Shown: one piece after another, positions 33,901-45,405 of the stretch
Position numbering within the stretch: the first letter of the stretch is position 1
Layout of the letters: each line of letters starts with the position of its first letter
From: Xenoacremonium recifei
Lineage: Eukaryota; Ascomycota; Sordariomycetes; Hypocreales; Nectriaceae
Length of the DNA stretch: 64,000 bases
Assembly: GCA_012184525.1 (NCBI GenBank)
Contig: WOFQ01000004.1
Span: 1,178,001-1,242,000 of the forward strand
Direction of reading: 5' to 3'
The notes under the pieces: generated by a model
The model's input: only the letters and a program-made list of their open reading frames with translations
Database searches by the model: none
What the model was told of the DNA's origin: nothing
Translations under genes and position numbers: made by a program

Positions 33901-34713
33901 TGCCGGGTCAAGGAGAAGAAATGTACTGGGTAATACAAAACAAGCGTTGATAGACTGATTAGTAGGAAGACTATCTTCGTAGTTCATGTTCTAATGCTGA
34001 CTTGAGGCACGTTATAAGCCCTGAGCACATCTATACAACTGCCGACTTAGCTTCTGTATGGAATTGTGCTTATTCCTGGCATATGACCTATGCAAGACAT
34101 CTGCTACGCTGCAACTGAGACATCTTCCAGGGGTCTGGATCGCAATGCGCCGATGCACGTTCCACGCCCGCCCTGTAACCAATAGCGTCTGCCCCCTGTA
34201 ATGAGCGCAAGAATGGAATCGTCATTGCTCCGAGCCTAGGCTTCGGCATTGTGGCGTCGCGTGGGAGTGCCGTTTGTAAGCTCAAAGCTCAAAGTTTGCG
34301 GTGGCCCGGCTGCAAACAGCCAAACACGCCTGGTATCCAGGGAACTTGTTTCTTGTTATTATGCGCCGACTATCTCATACATCACATGTGCACACTTCGA
34401 TATCAGTTTATTCTGGGTCTTTCACGCCAATTGAGAGCCGGTGAGTGCCGAGTCCATCACAGTGTCCGGACAGTGCGTGACCCCGCGTTCCCGACGCTGC
34501 CACGCAGAAATTGCGCCACCGACACAGTGCGACTGCCCCTCCAGCCACCACCTCCACCAATCCACTGCCGAGATTTACTGGGCTACCATTGGATGGATCT
34601 CTCGGGCGCTGGACCGACTCGACTCCACGCCTTTTTTCTGCCATAGACTACTTCTCCTCCTCTTCAACCTCCAATGCTGCGATCCCCAACCAGCCCGTCA
34701 TCCCGCGGAGAAC
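33901..34713. other. Intergenic, promoter of the FN3 gene
   Basis: About 800 bases. Composition returns from AT-rich to GC-rich after 34100. Nothing is recognised besides the likely promoter and CT-rich leader at 34540-34710. Confidence 0.5.
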
Positions 34714-37700
34714 ATGTCATGGGAGCTGACCGTCTTGATCACTCTCGTCTTCAGCGTCCTGGGCTTCTGGTGGATCTATAGCCCGCACTCCAGCTACCAG
34801 AAGGCCCTCTATGTCCTGCTCTCCGCCCTCGCCCTGCTGATCGACCCTCGCCGCGTCGTCCACCACATGTACGCTGCCGGATACGACGCCGTCTTCGATT
34901 TGCGCCCCGATGTGCTGTTTGTATTCCATTTCAAGATGGTTCTGACGCTCGGTGCCGTCGTCTGGTATGTCTCTCAATCTCACGCGACTCTTTTCCCTGT
35001 CGCTGACTCGCTTCACCCCATCTAGGCTGCTGCATCGCTCCTGGCAGACGCTCTGGAAACCCGTACCCGATCTTATCAATATCCTAGGTGTCGACGTTCC
35101 CGAGTCTCCCGATGTCTCTCTGGCCGGTATTCGAGCCGACGCCGCGACCTTGAGCTGGTCTCGACCGACAAGCAGCCGGCCAGTACAGAAATACTCTATC
35201 CAGGTCAATGGCGTCCACGGTTAGTATCCAGGTTGAAAGAGAGTTCCGGACCACCAATCTAACTGTTAATCCAGTGGGGGACTCTCCGGGAAACGAGGTG
35301 GCCATCACTGTCACGGGACTGAAACCCAATCACTTCTACAACATCCGAGTCGTCGCCGTAGGTCTAAACAACTTCCAAGCCGGCAGCGCCGTTGTGCGCC
35401 TGCGAACATACGCAAAGGACGGAAAGCCACAACTAGGAAACTCTCGATTGCCCTCCAGCTTCACCAACAACGACCTCCCTCGTGTCAAGGCCGACGATCA
35501 CAATGACGATTCCGACTCGCATAAGCCCGCCGTACCTTCGGTTGAGGCCGCACCTGTTCTCGATGGAAATGCCGCGCTGGCCGCCGACATGGCCAGTTCT
35601 ATCCCCAGCAGCCGACGAAACACGGTCAATCGACGACATTCCCCCTCAGTTGCCAGCATGGATCAGCCGTCAGCCAGGAATTCGCCATCGGATGGACCTG
35701 AGCTGTCCCTGGACGAATTGAACCGCAAGTTTGAAGGGATCCGCAAAGAGATTGACGATACTCTGTCGCTTTGGGCCAAGGACGAATCCGAATTCCTGCA
35801 GACAGAGGAGGAGCTGAAGAAGGAAAAGGAGATTAAGCGGCTAGCCCTCAAGGAGAAGGAAGAACAGACGGCGCAGCTCAAGGGAATGGTTCGAACCACC
35901 ATGGAGCAGATGCGCACCGTCGAAAAGGAGCGTGCGAGAAAAGAACAGCAGCTGAAGGACAAGGAGACTAAGAAGACCAAGGTCCGAGATAGCGCTGTGA
36001 AGCTGGACAGCGAGATTGAGCGTATGCAGAGAGAGCGTGAAAGTTTCGATTCCCAGAAGACCGAGCTGGAGAAGAAACGCGATTGCCAAGTTCTCAAACT
36101 CGACGAGTCCAACGCTCAAGTCCAGGAGAAGTGTGCCGAGTTGGAAAAGGAGCTCAAGGAGAAGGGCAAACAGCTTCAGGATCTGAAGGCTGCTCGCGAG
36201 GATATCCCCGACGAAGACGAAGACCGTCAAAGAGAGGACGATCTCCGCGCACAGCGAGACTGGGCAGCCAAGAGAGACGATCTTAACGCTCGCCTCATCG
36301 CCGAGACTCGAAGGACGGCTGAGCTGGATACCTACCTGAACGAACTCGGAGAACAGCTGTTGAGGCAGCAATCAGATCTCGCCTTCTACACGCAAGCAGA
36401 TTCCTCGGCACTCGAGTTTGATCCTACAATGTCGACAGAAACGAAACGCCAGAGCCAGAACAGCAACACCCTTTCCAACGGCAACTTTTCATCACCACCG
36501 TCACAATTCGCAATTCCCGAGGGACCCTTTCCACCTGCTACTGGACTGGGTAGATCTGGTTTCGGGCCTAGCTTGTTTATGGACATTGCGGCCGACGGCT
36601 CCGACGAACCTCAAACCGAGGCAGAATTGAGAGCCGCTGGCGGGCCTCTCAGTCCGACTGCACATGCTCTGCTGCCGTCAGACATTTTCGACGAGACATT
36701 CGACGATGCTTTATCGAGCCAACCTGATGACGATGAAAATTTACTTCCTACTGCCATCACATCCGGAGAGGACGATCCCCAATCCCCTGCATCTTCAGGC
36801 CACTCTTTGAGCATTTTCTCCAGTCCTCATGGCTCATCCCATAACCTCCCATTCCAATACGGCGACTCTGACAAGCAGTCTCTGAACTTGACAGCCTCCC
36901 CTCCTCCTGCTCCGGCCACCACTCATCGCCTTGCCAGTCTGCTATCAAACTTTCAGCGAAGCAAACCCGCAAAGACATCAGAAGAGGGACCGCCAATCGG
37001 CACGCTTAGACTGGGACAAAGCCAATCCTTTCCTCGCGGGACGGATGAACATGAGTTGCTTGCAAACAAGCGTAGGAAGAGCTTCTCATGGATGAAACCT
37101 CACGCAGGAGCCGAGAATCCTCGGGCTAGCACCTCGTCAGCCTCCAAGCCATTCTCTGCACGCCGCCTCTTTCCCTTTGCCAGCTCTGCCAGTGCGCTCG
37201 CTTCAGACCGTGATCCGACAAGCTCCAGACCAGCATCAATCGCATCTTCTGAGCTTCCACGTCCGTCAACAGACAGTGGTTCTATCTGGAACGCGCCAGG
37301 AGACTTTTCCGTCTTGTCCAAGAGTCGATTGTGGTCACCCAACGACAATCGCTGGCCTTCTAGGAATGGTTCTCGACGCCCGTCCATCCATGGATCCCCA
37401 TCGGCATTGGAAACAACACTGGCTTCAGCAGACGATGAGATTCTGGATGACGACGACCTGCTCGATCCCCACACATCTCCCAGCCAAGTCGGAGTTATTG
37501 GTTCACGACCTCCTAGTCAGAGGCCGTCAATGAGCCAGCGACTCAACCCTGCTGCTCCCACGTTCATGGCCTCACTCTTTGGAAGCAAGGATAAGACAGA
37601 CAACAAGGACAAGTCCAAGACCAAGGAACGCCAAAGAGACAAGTCAAGAGAGGGCAAGGGCAAGAACAAGGAGGTTGTGACGCCTCTCATCGAGCTTCCG

Positions 37701-38231
37701 CCCAACCTCGACGATTCTCCCTCGGACTCTCGCATGTCTCGAGACACCTTTTCCGTGCATACGCAGACTTCTGTTTCCGAGTCTCACGAGTCCCTGAATT
37801 TGGATACTACGCTTTCCAACTCGACATCCGATATGAATGCCCCAAGCCACAAGGATCCCGATAGCGTCGTCAAGAAACTGTTCCGCAAGGGTAGCTCCAG
37901 CAAGTTCAGCTTGTCTTCAAGACTGGGGAAGGACTCGGGCATTTTTAAGAAGGGCCCGGGAAGCGCCACAAACTCGGACAAGAACATGTCTGCGGAGCAC
38001 CGGTCCAGCATTGGAGACTTGGATGAGTTTGGCGAAGACGTGTCTCAGCTGGGACGCAGCTACGAAAGCGCGACAAGCAGTCCATCTCTGGGACCGTCGG
38101 TATCACGAGGCAAGGAACCAAAGGAGGGTCGCATGAGTAACTGGCGCTTCTCCATCAAGAAGAAGGGCAAAGACGCCCCTGCTAAGGAGAAGGAAAGCTT
38201 GGATATTGAGCGTCCATTGGACGAGGAATGA
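34714..38231 (+). CDS. Membrane-anchored fibronectin type III and coiled-coil protein
   Basis: A 1133-residue protein in three exons: 34714-34964, 35026-35219 and 35275-38231. The N-terminus has up to three hydrophobic helices (TVLITLVFSVLGFWW, ALYVLLSALALLI, MVLTLGAVVW). An FN3 domain follows at about 105-190, with ATLSWSRP and the closing VTGLKPNHFYNIRVVAV strand pair, which is a textbook FN3 signature. A long charged coiled coil occupies about 235-420. The last 600 residues are Ser/Pro-rich and disordered, with basic patches. The architecture is conserved in filamentous ascomycetes. I cannot name a specific function. A scaffold at the ER or cell cortex would fit. Confidence 0.88.
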
Positions 38232-38496
38232 GGGGCATGACTTACAGGCAACATTTGGATGACTGATTTAAGCATCATTATGTGGAATGAATGAACTCGC
38301 ATCTGTTTGGCAACTGTTTTTGATCTCGTGAAGTTTTAATGTCATGTAAGCGTAAAGTACAATTCAGGGGCACTTAAAGTCAGCTCGACGACCCACTTTT
38401 GCGATTCGGACTCGACACGTGCAGCCAAGCTGGCCTCGAATCTGGGGAGCTTCACCACGACTTCATCCATTGACTCTCGCGCATTTGCCCTTGAAG

Positions 38497-41079
38497 ATGA
38501 ATGGCAATGTAGCAGGTCCCACCTCGCTGGACGCAGGTAAATCCAGCCGACCCGTTCTCGATGCTCCATCACTGACTCCTCTAGTGGACTACGACCCTAT
38601 CGACCACCTCAACCGACTCTTTTCCCACCCGTCGACCGTCTCGTCTATAAGCCAAGTATCGAAAACCCTCCAAGCACAGCAGAATGAACTTTCTAGCGAA
38701 ATCCTCACGCTGGAGACGGCCCAGGCGTACGGCCCCGACTCAAGCCTCGAACGCATGCAGTCAGCCCAAGCCGAGCTCGCCCAGCTCTTCCGAAAGATCG
38801 AGACGGTGCGATCCCGCGCGATAGAGACGGAGCAGAATATCACATCGATGACGGCAGACATTAAGCGGCTCGACGGCACGAAGCGAAATCTGACGCTCAG
38901 CATGACGGCGCTGAAGCGGCTACAGATGCTGACCACGGCATACGAGCAGCTGCGCGGGCTGGCCAAGACGAGACAATATCGCGAGTGCGCAGGGCTCTTG
39001 CAGGCGGTGCTACAGCTTATGAAGCATTTCAACAGCTACAGGAGCATTGAGCAGATTGCGACGTTGAGCCGAGGCGTGGCAGAGCTACAAAGAGAGTTGT
39101 TGGAGCAGGTGTGCGAGGACTTTGAGATGGCCTTTGCCAAGGGAGAGGTTGCAGCGCGGAAAGGCATGCTCGTGGAAGCATGTCTCGTCATGGATGCACT
39201 CGGGGACTCGGGAAAAGCTCGTCTGATGACGTGGTATGTCAACACCGAACTACGAGAGTATCGCCAGGTATTCCGCGGCAACGACGAGGCTGGAAATCTC
39301 GACAACATCGGCCGACGGTACGCCTGGTTCAAGCGCATGATGAAGACGCACGACGAAGAACACGAGATGTTGTTCCCACAACACTGGAGGGTCAATGAGA
39401 TTCTCGCGACAGCCTTCTGCGACGGGACCCGCGATGATTTCAAGGGTATCCTGGAGCGAAGCATGCGGCGAACGGACGGCAACAAACTTGACGTGAATCT
39501 TTTGCTCAGCTGCTTGCAGGAGACGCTTGATTTTGAGCAGAGTCTTGAGAAGCGATTCGCAACGTCATCACGGGCCAGCATTGATACTCTCAACTCGATC
39601 GAAGAGAGGGCACACAGTTTCCACGGCCTCATCTCGGTTGCGTTCGAGCCATACTTGAGTCTATGGGTTGAGTCGCAGGACAGGCAGCTGGCAACAATGA
39701 TACCGAAGTATCGCAGCCAGCCACTCATCCCGGAAGACGAGGAATTTTCGTCGCAGGCAGTCATTACGTCGGCCATCGAGCTATTCCACTTCTACAAGCT
39801 TACTCTATCACAATGCGCGAAACTCTCGACGAGCGAACGACTACTGGACCTCTCCAAGACCTTTGCCAAGTACCTGGACGAGTATGCCCAGCAAGTATTG
39901 CTACACCGACTACAAACTGGGGGTGCCCAGGGCCCGACGATACAGGATGTGGTGTTGGTGCTCAATACCGCGGACTTTTGGCACATCAACACCAACCAAC
40001 TGGAGGAGAGCATCAAGAAACGCATCGACAGCGAGCTCGTGCCGCGGGTTGATCTCTCTTCCCAGTCAGACGCCTTCCTGGGAGTTGCAAGTGCTTCTGT
40101 GCTGGCGCTGGTCAGGAACGTGGAGCTCGACTGTGAGAGCGTTTGGCGGGAGATGAAGAACACGAATTGGAGCACAATGGACAGCGTAGGAGACCAGAGC
40201 TCATACGTTGGGGAACTGCTGAGGCATGTCGAGGGCAAGGCGGAAGAGATACTTGGTGTCATTGCCAAACAACAATATGCGCGGGCTTTCTGCGACAACC
40301 TCGTCGAGCACCTCGCCACAGGATACATCAACAATATTGTTCAATGCCGGCCCATCTCTGAAGTCGGCGCAGAACAGGTAAGTCGAGAGTCACAGATTCT
40401 GTCAACTGTCTAACATGCGTAGATGCTCCTCGACAAATACGTCCTCACCAAGGCATTTGAGAAGCTCCTCTCGCATCACGCCTCATTTGCGTCTCAAGAT
40501 GCTCCCCCGTCAAGCTACGTGAGACGGGTTCAGCAGTGCATGAACCGTCTTGACCCTCTCATCAAGACTCTACAAGTCCGACCATCGCCGCCCGAGGGCC
40601 TGGTTCAAGCCTACCTCATCCACATCGCCGACCGCTCCGACACCAATTTCAAGAAGATCCTTGAACTCAAGGGCGTGCGCAAGGCCGATCAAGCTCACCT
40701 GATTGAGCTCTTCGGCATCCACCGCGACAGCACGTCCAACGATAAGCTCGTGGCGAGCTCCCCCTTGTTGACGCCTTTGATGGCCACGACATCTGGACTT
40801 GGCAGTAGCACGGGCCTGGGAATCAACACGGCATCGGCCGCCCTGTCAGCGGCCTCGGGAGCGCGTTTTGATGCTGGATCGCTGGGAGAGAAGCTGCTGA
40901 GTGCGGCGCGGGATATCAGCCAGAGCAACGCCGACCGCGCAGGGGCGCCAAGCGGTCTCGAGAAGGCGACGATCAATGAAAACTTGCGCAACTTTGGCAA
41001 GTTCTTCAAGCGGGATATCGGGGCATTGGGCGCACGGTTCGGAAAGCGAGAGGGGAGCGCTGAACCAAATGAGCGATGA
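38497..41079 (+). CDS. VPS53: GARP complex subunit Vps53
   Basis: Vps53 is a core subunit of the GARP tether, which acts in endosome-to-Golgi retrograde transport. The likely exons are 38497-38536, 38585-40377 and 40423-41079, giving 829 residues. The first intron is 48 nt, a multiple of three, so retention would give 845 residues without a stop. Splicing yields LDAVDYDPIDHLN, matching the typical Vps53 start. An N-terminal coiled coil (SKTLQAQQNELSSEI onwards) is followed by the helical-rod body. The C-terminal part carries PPEGLVQAYLIHIADRSD and FKKILELKGVRK, both strong family marks. A Gly/Ala/Ser-rich stretch precedes a basic tail. Confidence 0.94.
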
Positions 41080-41651
41080 TAATGTTATGCTGCTGCACGC
41101 ACATACAGTGTATAGGCGAATATTCGAGAACATGTAATATCACATAGGCCAGGAGTACGGAGTCTGCCGCAATACTAGTGTCATGACATATAGCAGTATT
41201 TGGAATTAGGTTGCACTAACGCGTGCTGACCCATTATATGCGTGGTGGTGTTAGTTTTCGTATATGGAATTAGTATTTGGAATTATCCTGGAAATCCCGA
41301 TTTCGCTCCAACCATTTTCCAGCACGGGCAATTCGCAGCTGACAGAGCCTCGTCATTCAGGGCAGGAACGACCCTGGAACGCGGGCTTAGTCATGGCGCA
41401 ACCGTGCAAAAAACTTGGAGACATCAACCTCACAGCAACCATCAACTTCGCCGCCAGCTTATAAATCGATAGCCCCCAAGGTCCGCAGCAGTTGAGGCAC
41501 TATCCGAAATCGCTGGACTGACCTGACCTGACTTAGCCTCATCAGAGACCCTCCCTTACGCGCCCCTCCCTCGCCGACGCCGACAGAACCCCGCCATCCG
41601 GCAGATCTCGTCTTTTTTATAACCCACGCAACGCCAGTTCTAACCGCCAAA
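41080..41651. other. Intergenic, upstream of thioredoxin reductase
   Basis: About 570 bases. The stretch 41500-41535 has tandem CTGAC motifs ending in TTAG, which resembles a branch point and acceptor. It could be the end of an intron in a longer 5' transcript. No other feature is recognised. Confidence 0.45.
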
Positions 41652-41771
41652 CTGTTTTCCTCAACGATCCGACGGACGCTTCGCTCGGGTGCTGGGCTAT
41701 CGATTGCGGCTGCGGCGACCACTCTCACAAAGACTTCAACCAAGACTCCCCCGGAATTCAGTGTCAGGAAG
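41652..41771 (+). other. In-frame presequence-like extension without ATG, upstream of thioredoxin reductase
   Basis: Forty codons directly upstream of, and in frame with, the thioredoxin reductase ATG contain no stop. They encode a peptide rich in Arg, Ser, Ala and Thr, starting LFSSTIRRTLRSGAG if read from the CTG at 41652. Acidic residues are nearly absent until the last ten. This is the composition of a mitochondrial presequence. The frame stays open further upstream, back to a TGA near 41530, with no ATG. Use would need CTG/ACG initiation or a spliced leader exon. Confidence 0.5.
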
Positions 41772-42868
41772 ATGCATAGCAAGGTTGTCAGTATGTGGCA
41801 TTCGTGTCTCGAGCGTGGATGGGACTGACGGTTGTAGTTATCGGCTCTGGGCCTGCTGCCCATACGGCGGCTATCTACTTGGCGCGAGCTGAGTTGAAGC
41901 GTGAGTGTGTTGAACATGTCGACAAGGACGAGACTGACAAGTGGTAGCTGTCCTCTACGAGGGCTTCATGGCCAACGGCATTGCTGCGGGAGGCCAATTG
42001 ACCACCACCACCGAGGTCGAGAACTTTCCCGGCTTTCCCAAGGGTATCATGGGAGGCGAGTTGATGGTAAGTGCTCCGGCCCTGTCTCAAAACACCTCTA
42101 ACATCCCCCAAGGAGAACATGAAGGCGCAATCCGAGCACTTTGGCACCGAAATCATCACCGACACCGTTTCGACCCTCGACCTCTCCTCCCGCCCCTTCA
42201 AGTACACGACCGAATTCTCCCCCGACGAGACTCACACCGCCGATACCGTCATCATCGCGACCGGTGCCTCTGCGCGCCGCATGAACCTCCCCGGCGAGGA
42301 CAAGTACTGGCAGAACGGTGTCTCGGCCTGCGCTGTTTGCGATGGCGCCGTGCCCATCTTCCGCAACAAGCCCCTGTATGTCATCGGCGGTGGTGACTCG
42401 GCTGCCGAGGAGGCTACCTTCTTGACCAAGTACGCGTCGCACGTTACCGTCCTTGTCCGCCGCGATGTCCTCCGAGCGTCCAAGACCATGGCCCACCGAT
42501 TGCTCAACCACCCCAAGGTCACTGTGCGATTCAACAGCTCGGCGACCGAGATCCGCGGCGACGAGAAGGGCCTTATGAGCCACCTGGTCGTCAAGGACAC
42601 CGCCACCGGCAAGGAGGAGGTTGTCGAGGCCAACGGCCTCTTCTACGCCATCGGCCACGACCCCGCGACCAACCTCGTCAAGGGCCAGATCGACACCGAC
42701 GAGGACGGATACATCAAGACCATCCCTGGCACCGCCCAGACCAGCATCGAGGGTGTTTTCGCGGCTGGTGACGTCCAGGACAAGCGATACCGCCAGGCCA
42801 TTACCAGCGCTGGTACCGGCTGCATGGCCGCTCTCGAGGCTGAGAAGTTCATCTCCGAGCAGGAATAG
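41772..42868 (+). CDS. TRR1: Thioredoxin reductase (NADPH)
   Basis: A 318-residue low-molecular-weight thioredoxin reductase in four exons: 41772-41790, 41838-41900, 41948-42066 and 42113-42868. The FAD-binding GSGPAAHTAAIYLARAELK follows directly on the first splice. The redox pair Cys-140/Cys-143 lies in ACAVCDGAVP. The NADPH site is GGGDSAAEEA. The second FAD motif GVFAAGDVQD is near the end. It keeps the cytosolic thioredoxin pool reduced. The very short first exon (six codons and one base) and the ATG-less presequence-like extension in front suggest a possible second, mitochondrial isoform. Terminal helix and length are normal. Confidence 0.96.
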
Positions 42869-43071
42869 GATGTGCGCCCCTTTTCATATAAACAACGCCT
42901 TTAGAAATAGACTTCTGTGGAAATAGAGTGCAGAGTAAGGAGGAAGTAAACAGCGATGTTTGAATAAGAATCTCAATTCCCGTCATAATCGTCTAAATCG
43001 CTATATTATCAGACCCGTCTTTTTGCCATGTACCCATCCATCGAGACTCCTTTTACGTGTTCCATGTAAGC

Positions 43072-44592
43072 TTAATTTTCACCAACAGGTGCCCGCTCGA
43101 GAATGGCTGGCGCCACAATCTCATCGGCATTGATGCTCTCCAACCCCTCACCGCCGTAGCTGACAATAGGCGAGATCTCAACACCCTGCTCCCACTTCTC
43201 GCCCACCACGGGGATGCCCACCGCCTCGAGCCATCGCTTGCCCTGGGCCATGATGTCGTGCTTGCTAGTATCCGGATCATCCTGGCCGGTGCCGCGTGCG
43301 TTCTTCAACGGCGAGAACTCGTCCTCGCGACGGACTTCGAGACACGCAAACTTGTCGAGCGGCAGCATGGGGAAGACGTCAAAGACAAACTGCTCCAGCT
43401 TGATGCCGTTGGGCTTCTCGGGCTTGACGGTCTCGCCTGACTCAATGTCCACGGCGGGGATCTTCTTGCGCGCGACGTGGTGCGGCAGCTTGTGCGCCCA
43501 CTGCGGGATGCTCTCGAGGAAGCGGAACGAGTAGTAGTGGTTGACGATGTTGGCGGCGCGGAACTTGAGCAGCTCGGGGTTCTTGGGGTCGGTGGCCTCG
43601 GCCGTCTCCTTGTCGATCTCCGAGTACTCGACGACATCGGGCTTGCCGTTCTTCGACAGGATGAGGCCGACGCTCTCGGTGGCGTTGCGCTTGCGGACCA
43701 CCTTGGTTGCGATGTCGACGTCGAGCCCGGCCGCGAAGCCCAGGAACACGGGGTCGGCGACCTTGACCAGGCAGTTGTCGACGCAGTAGGCGTGGATATG
43801 GGCGATGCCGCGCTTGCGCATGTCGTCCAGCACGCCCGACACCACGAGCGCCTGGTAGATGCCGCCGTTACCGTCGGGAGCCACGGCCACGCGGGACTTG
43901 GACTCCAGCAGGATCTTGCCGTCGTTGGAGATGCATGGGAGAACACCCTGCTCGAAGATCATGACGTTGTCGGGGCTCATGCCGAAGTAGTTGTTCTCCT
44001 TGAAGAACTGCTCGGTTGGGCCGCGAGTCGGGCCGGACGTCATGACGTACCACGGCACGGTGCCCACGCTGCCCTTGGAAGCGGACAATTGTTGGACCTT
44101 TTGGATACGCTCGGCCTGGATCTGGAACAGGGACTTGTGCGAGGGCAGCCCGATGTCGTAGCAGCCCTTGGGGGCGGACGAGCCTAGCCGAGTACCTTGA
44201 CCGCCTGCCATGAGCACAACAGCCACCTTGCTCTGGGCGATGAGCTCGAGGCCGGCATCGTACCAGCGGGCAAGGTCTTCAGACTTGGAGTCGAGGATCG
44301 AGGCGGTGGCAGACTCGGGGAGCGGCTCGAGGACGTCGGGCTCGGAGGAGGCCGCAGGCGGGTGCAGGGCGATGTCGGTGATCTGGTTGATGCGCGCGGG
44401 GTCGAAGCCGGACAGCTGCTTGAAGAAGGTGCCGCGCTCGGCGGTCGAGAGAGACTCGTAGAAGGCAAAGACCTGCTCCTGGCCGGCCTTGGTGTACTTG
44501 TCCTTGAGCTCGGAGAGGGCCTCGGGGGAGGGCTCAGGGGGAGCGGGAGCAGAGCTGCTGCCGAGATGGAGAGCTTCCTTGATCTTGTCCAT
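43072..44592 (-). CDS. UAP1: UDP-N-acetylglucosamine pyrophosphorylase
   Basis: A single-exon gene for 506 residues. It makes UDP-GlcNAc from GlcNAc-1-phosphate and UTP, feeding chitin, N-glycan and GPI synthesis. The nucleotide-binding signature LMAGGQGTRLG is at residues 127-137. It is followed by the KGCYDIGLPSHKSLFQ motif, and the family's GNGGIYQAL and FVFDVFPML segments are intact. I start at ATG 44592 (MDKIKEALHLG): the frame is open for a further 74 codons upstream, but those encode a hydrophobic, family-unlike sequence. Assignment is firm. Yeast names for this gene are QRI1 and UAP1. Confidence 0.97.
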   Translation of the reverse strand: MDKIKEALHLGSSSAPAPPEPSPEALSELKDKYTKAGQEQVFAFYESLSTAERGTFFKQLSGFDPARINQITDIALHPPAASSEPDVLEPLPESATASILDSKSEDLARWYDAGLELIAQSKVAVVLMAGGQGTRLGSSAPKGCYDIGLPSHKSLFQIQAERIQKVQQLSASKGSVGTVPWYVMTSGPTRGPTEQFFKENNYFGMSPDNVMIFEQGVLPCISNDGKILLESKSRVAVAPDGNGGIYQALVVSGVLDDMRKRGIAHIHAYCVDNCLVKVADPVFLGFAAGLDVDIATKVVRKRNATESVGLILSKNGKPDVVEYSEIDKETAEATDPKNPELLKFRAANIVNHYYSFRFLESIPQWAHKLPHHVARKKIPAVDIESGETVKPEKPNGIKLEQFVFDVFPMLPLDKFACLEVRREDEFSPLKNARGTGQDDPDTSKHDIMAQGKRWLEAVGIPVVGEKWEQGVEISPIVSYGGEGLESINADEIVAPAILERAPVGEN

Positions 44593-45405
44593 GATGACTG
44601 CGGGGTAGAACGAGGAGGGAAGCAATTGAGATGGAAATCGTACAGAGATGAACAGAAGGGGTATCTTGGGGAGGAATGGGATGAAGAGGAAGAAGTAGAG
44701 GGGAGGGGAGTCTAAATACGAAAGCTGCTCGACGAGTGAGGTCAGCGAGCGTCGATGCGTGCTTGCCTTGCCAGCCAGTGTTTGAGGCGTTCGGGAGCTT
44801 GGCTGACCCTGCACCAGCCCCTCAGCTGCCCCGCCAACTGGGCTTTCAGCGGCCAGGGCGGGCTGTTAGTGAGAGTTAGCGGGTTGGCGGCCAGCCTGCA
44901 GTGGGCTTGAGCGCTGGAAGACGGCACAGCGGCGCCACCTCCTATTCAGCCTGAGTTGATGACAAAGAAGTGTGCATATGTACACTCTGCGAAAACAAGC
45001 CAATTGCAGTGTGCCATTCCTCGGCCTTCATGCCGCCTATCCCTCGTATTGAGTGCATCTCGTACCTTGCAGGGGCTCCAGCACGTAAACACGGCACTAA
45101 CAACGGCTGGGGTCTCACTGTGGCGGAGGCTGACGCCAGGCCCAACAAGCGCTAGCCGCGCTGAAAATAGCATCACTAGAAAGGGTTGAGACACCGCGTC
45201 ATACAGTTGGTACCAAAGTCCATTAGAGTCTGTTTGCATGGGATTTCTCTATGTAATTCCTCTCAACGCCTTTCTCATGCATCTCTAGTGGTCTCTAGGC
45301 ATCTCTATTGTGGCTGATATCAAAGTCCTCTCTCCGCTGACGTAATGCCTCCTTCCCGTCATCTCGTCAATCTGAACGCTCAAACACAAGACCCTTTCAT
45401 CTCAC
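44593..45405. other. Intergenic, UAP1 promoter and 3' flank of the MFS gene
   Basis: About 800 bases, GC-rich near UAP1 and AT-richer from 45230. No gene or repeat is supported. It marks the boundary between the second housekeeping block and the second accessory island. Confidence 0.5.

Noticed and set aside
33410..33958. A 182-codon plus-strand frame through the repeat field
   Set aside because: The product is Phe/Leu/Ser low-complexity and crosses a 21-T run. It has no start context or family features.
43305..43946. A 213-codon second minus-strand frame inside UAP1
   Set aside because: It is a Ser/Arg/Pro-rich +1 shadow of the UAP1 reading frame, which itself is strongly conserved.
43477..44187. 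A 236-codon plus-strand open frame over UAP1
   Set aside because: It is antisense to the conserved UAP1 single exon and has no recognisable domain.
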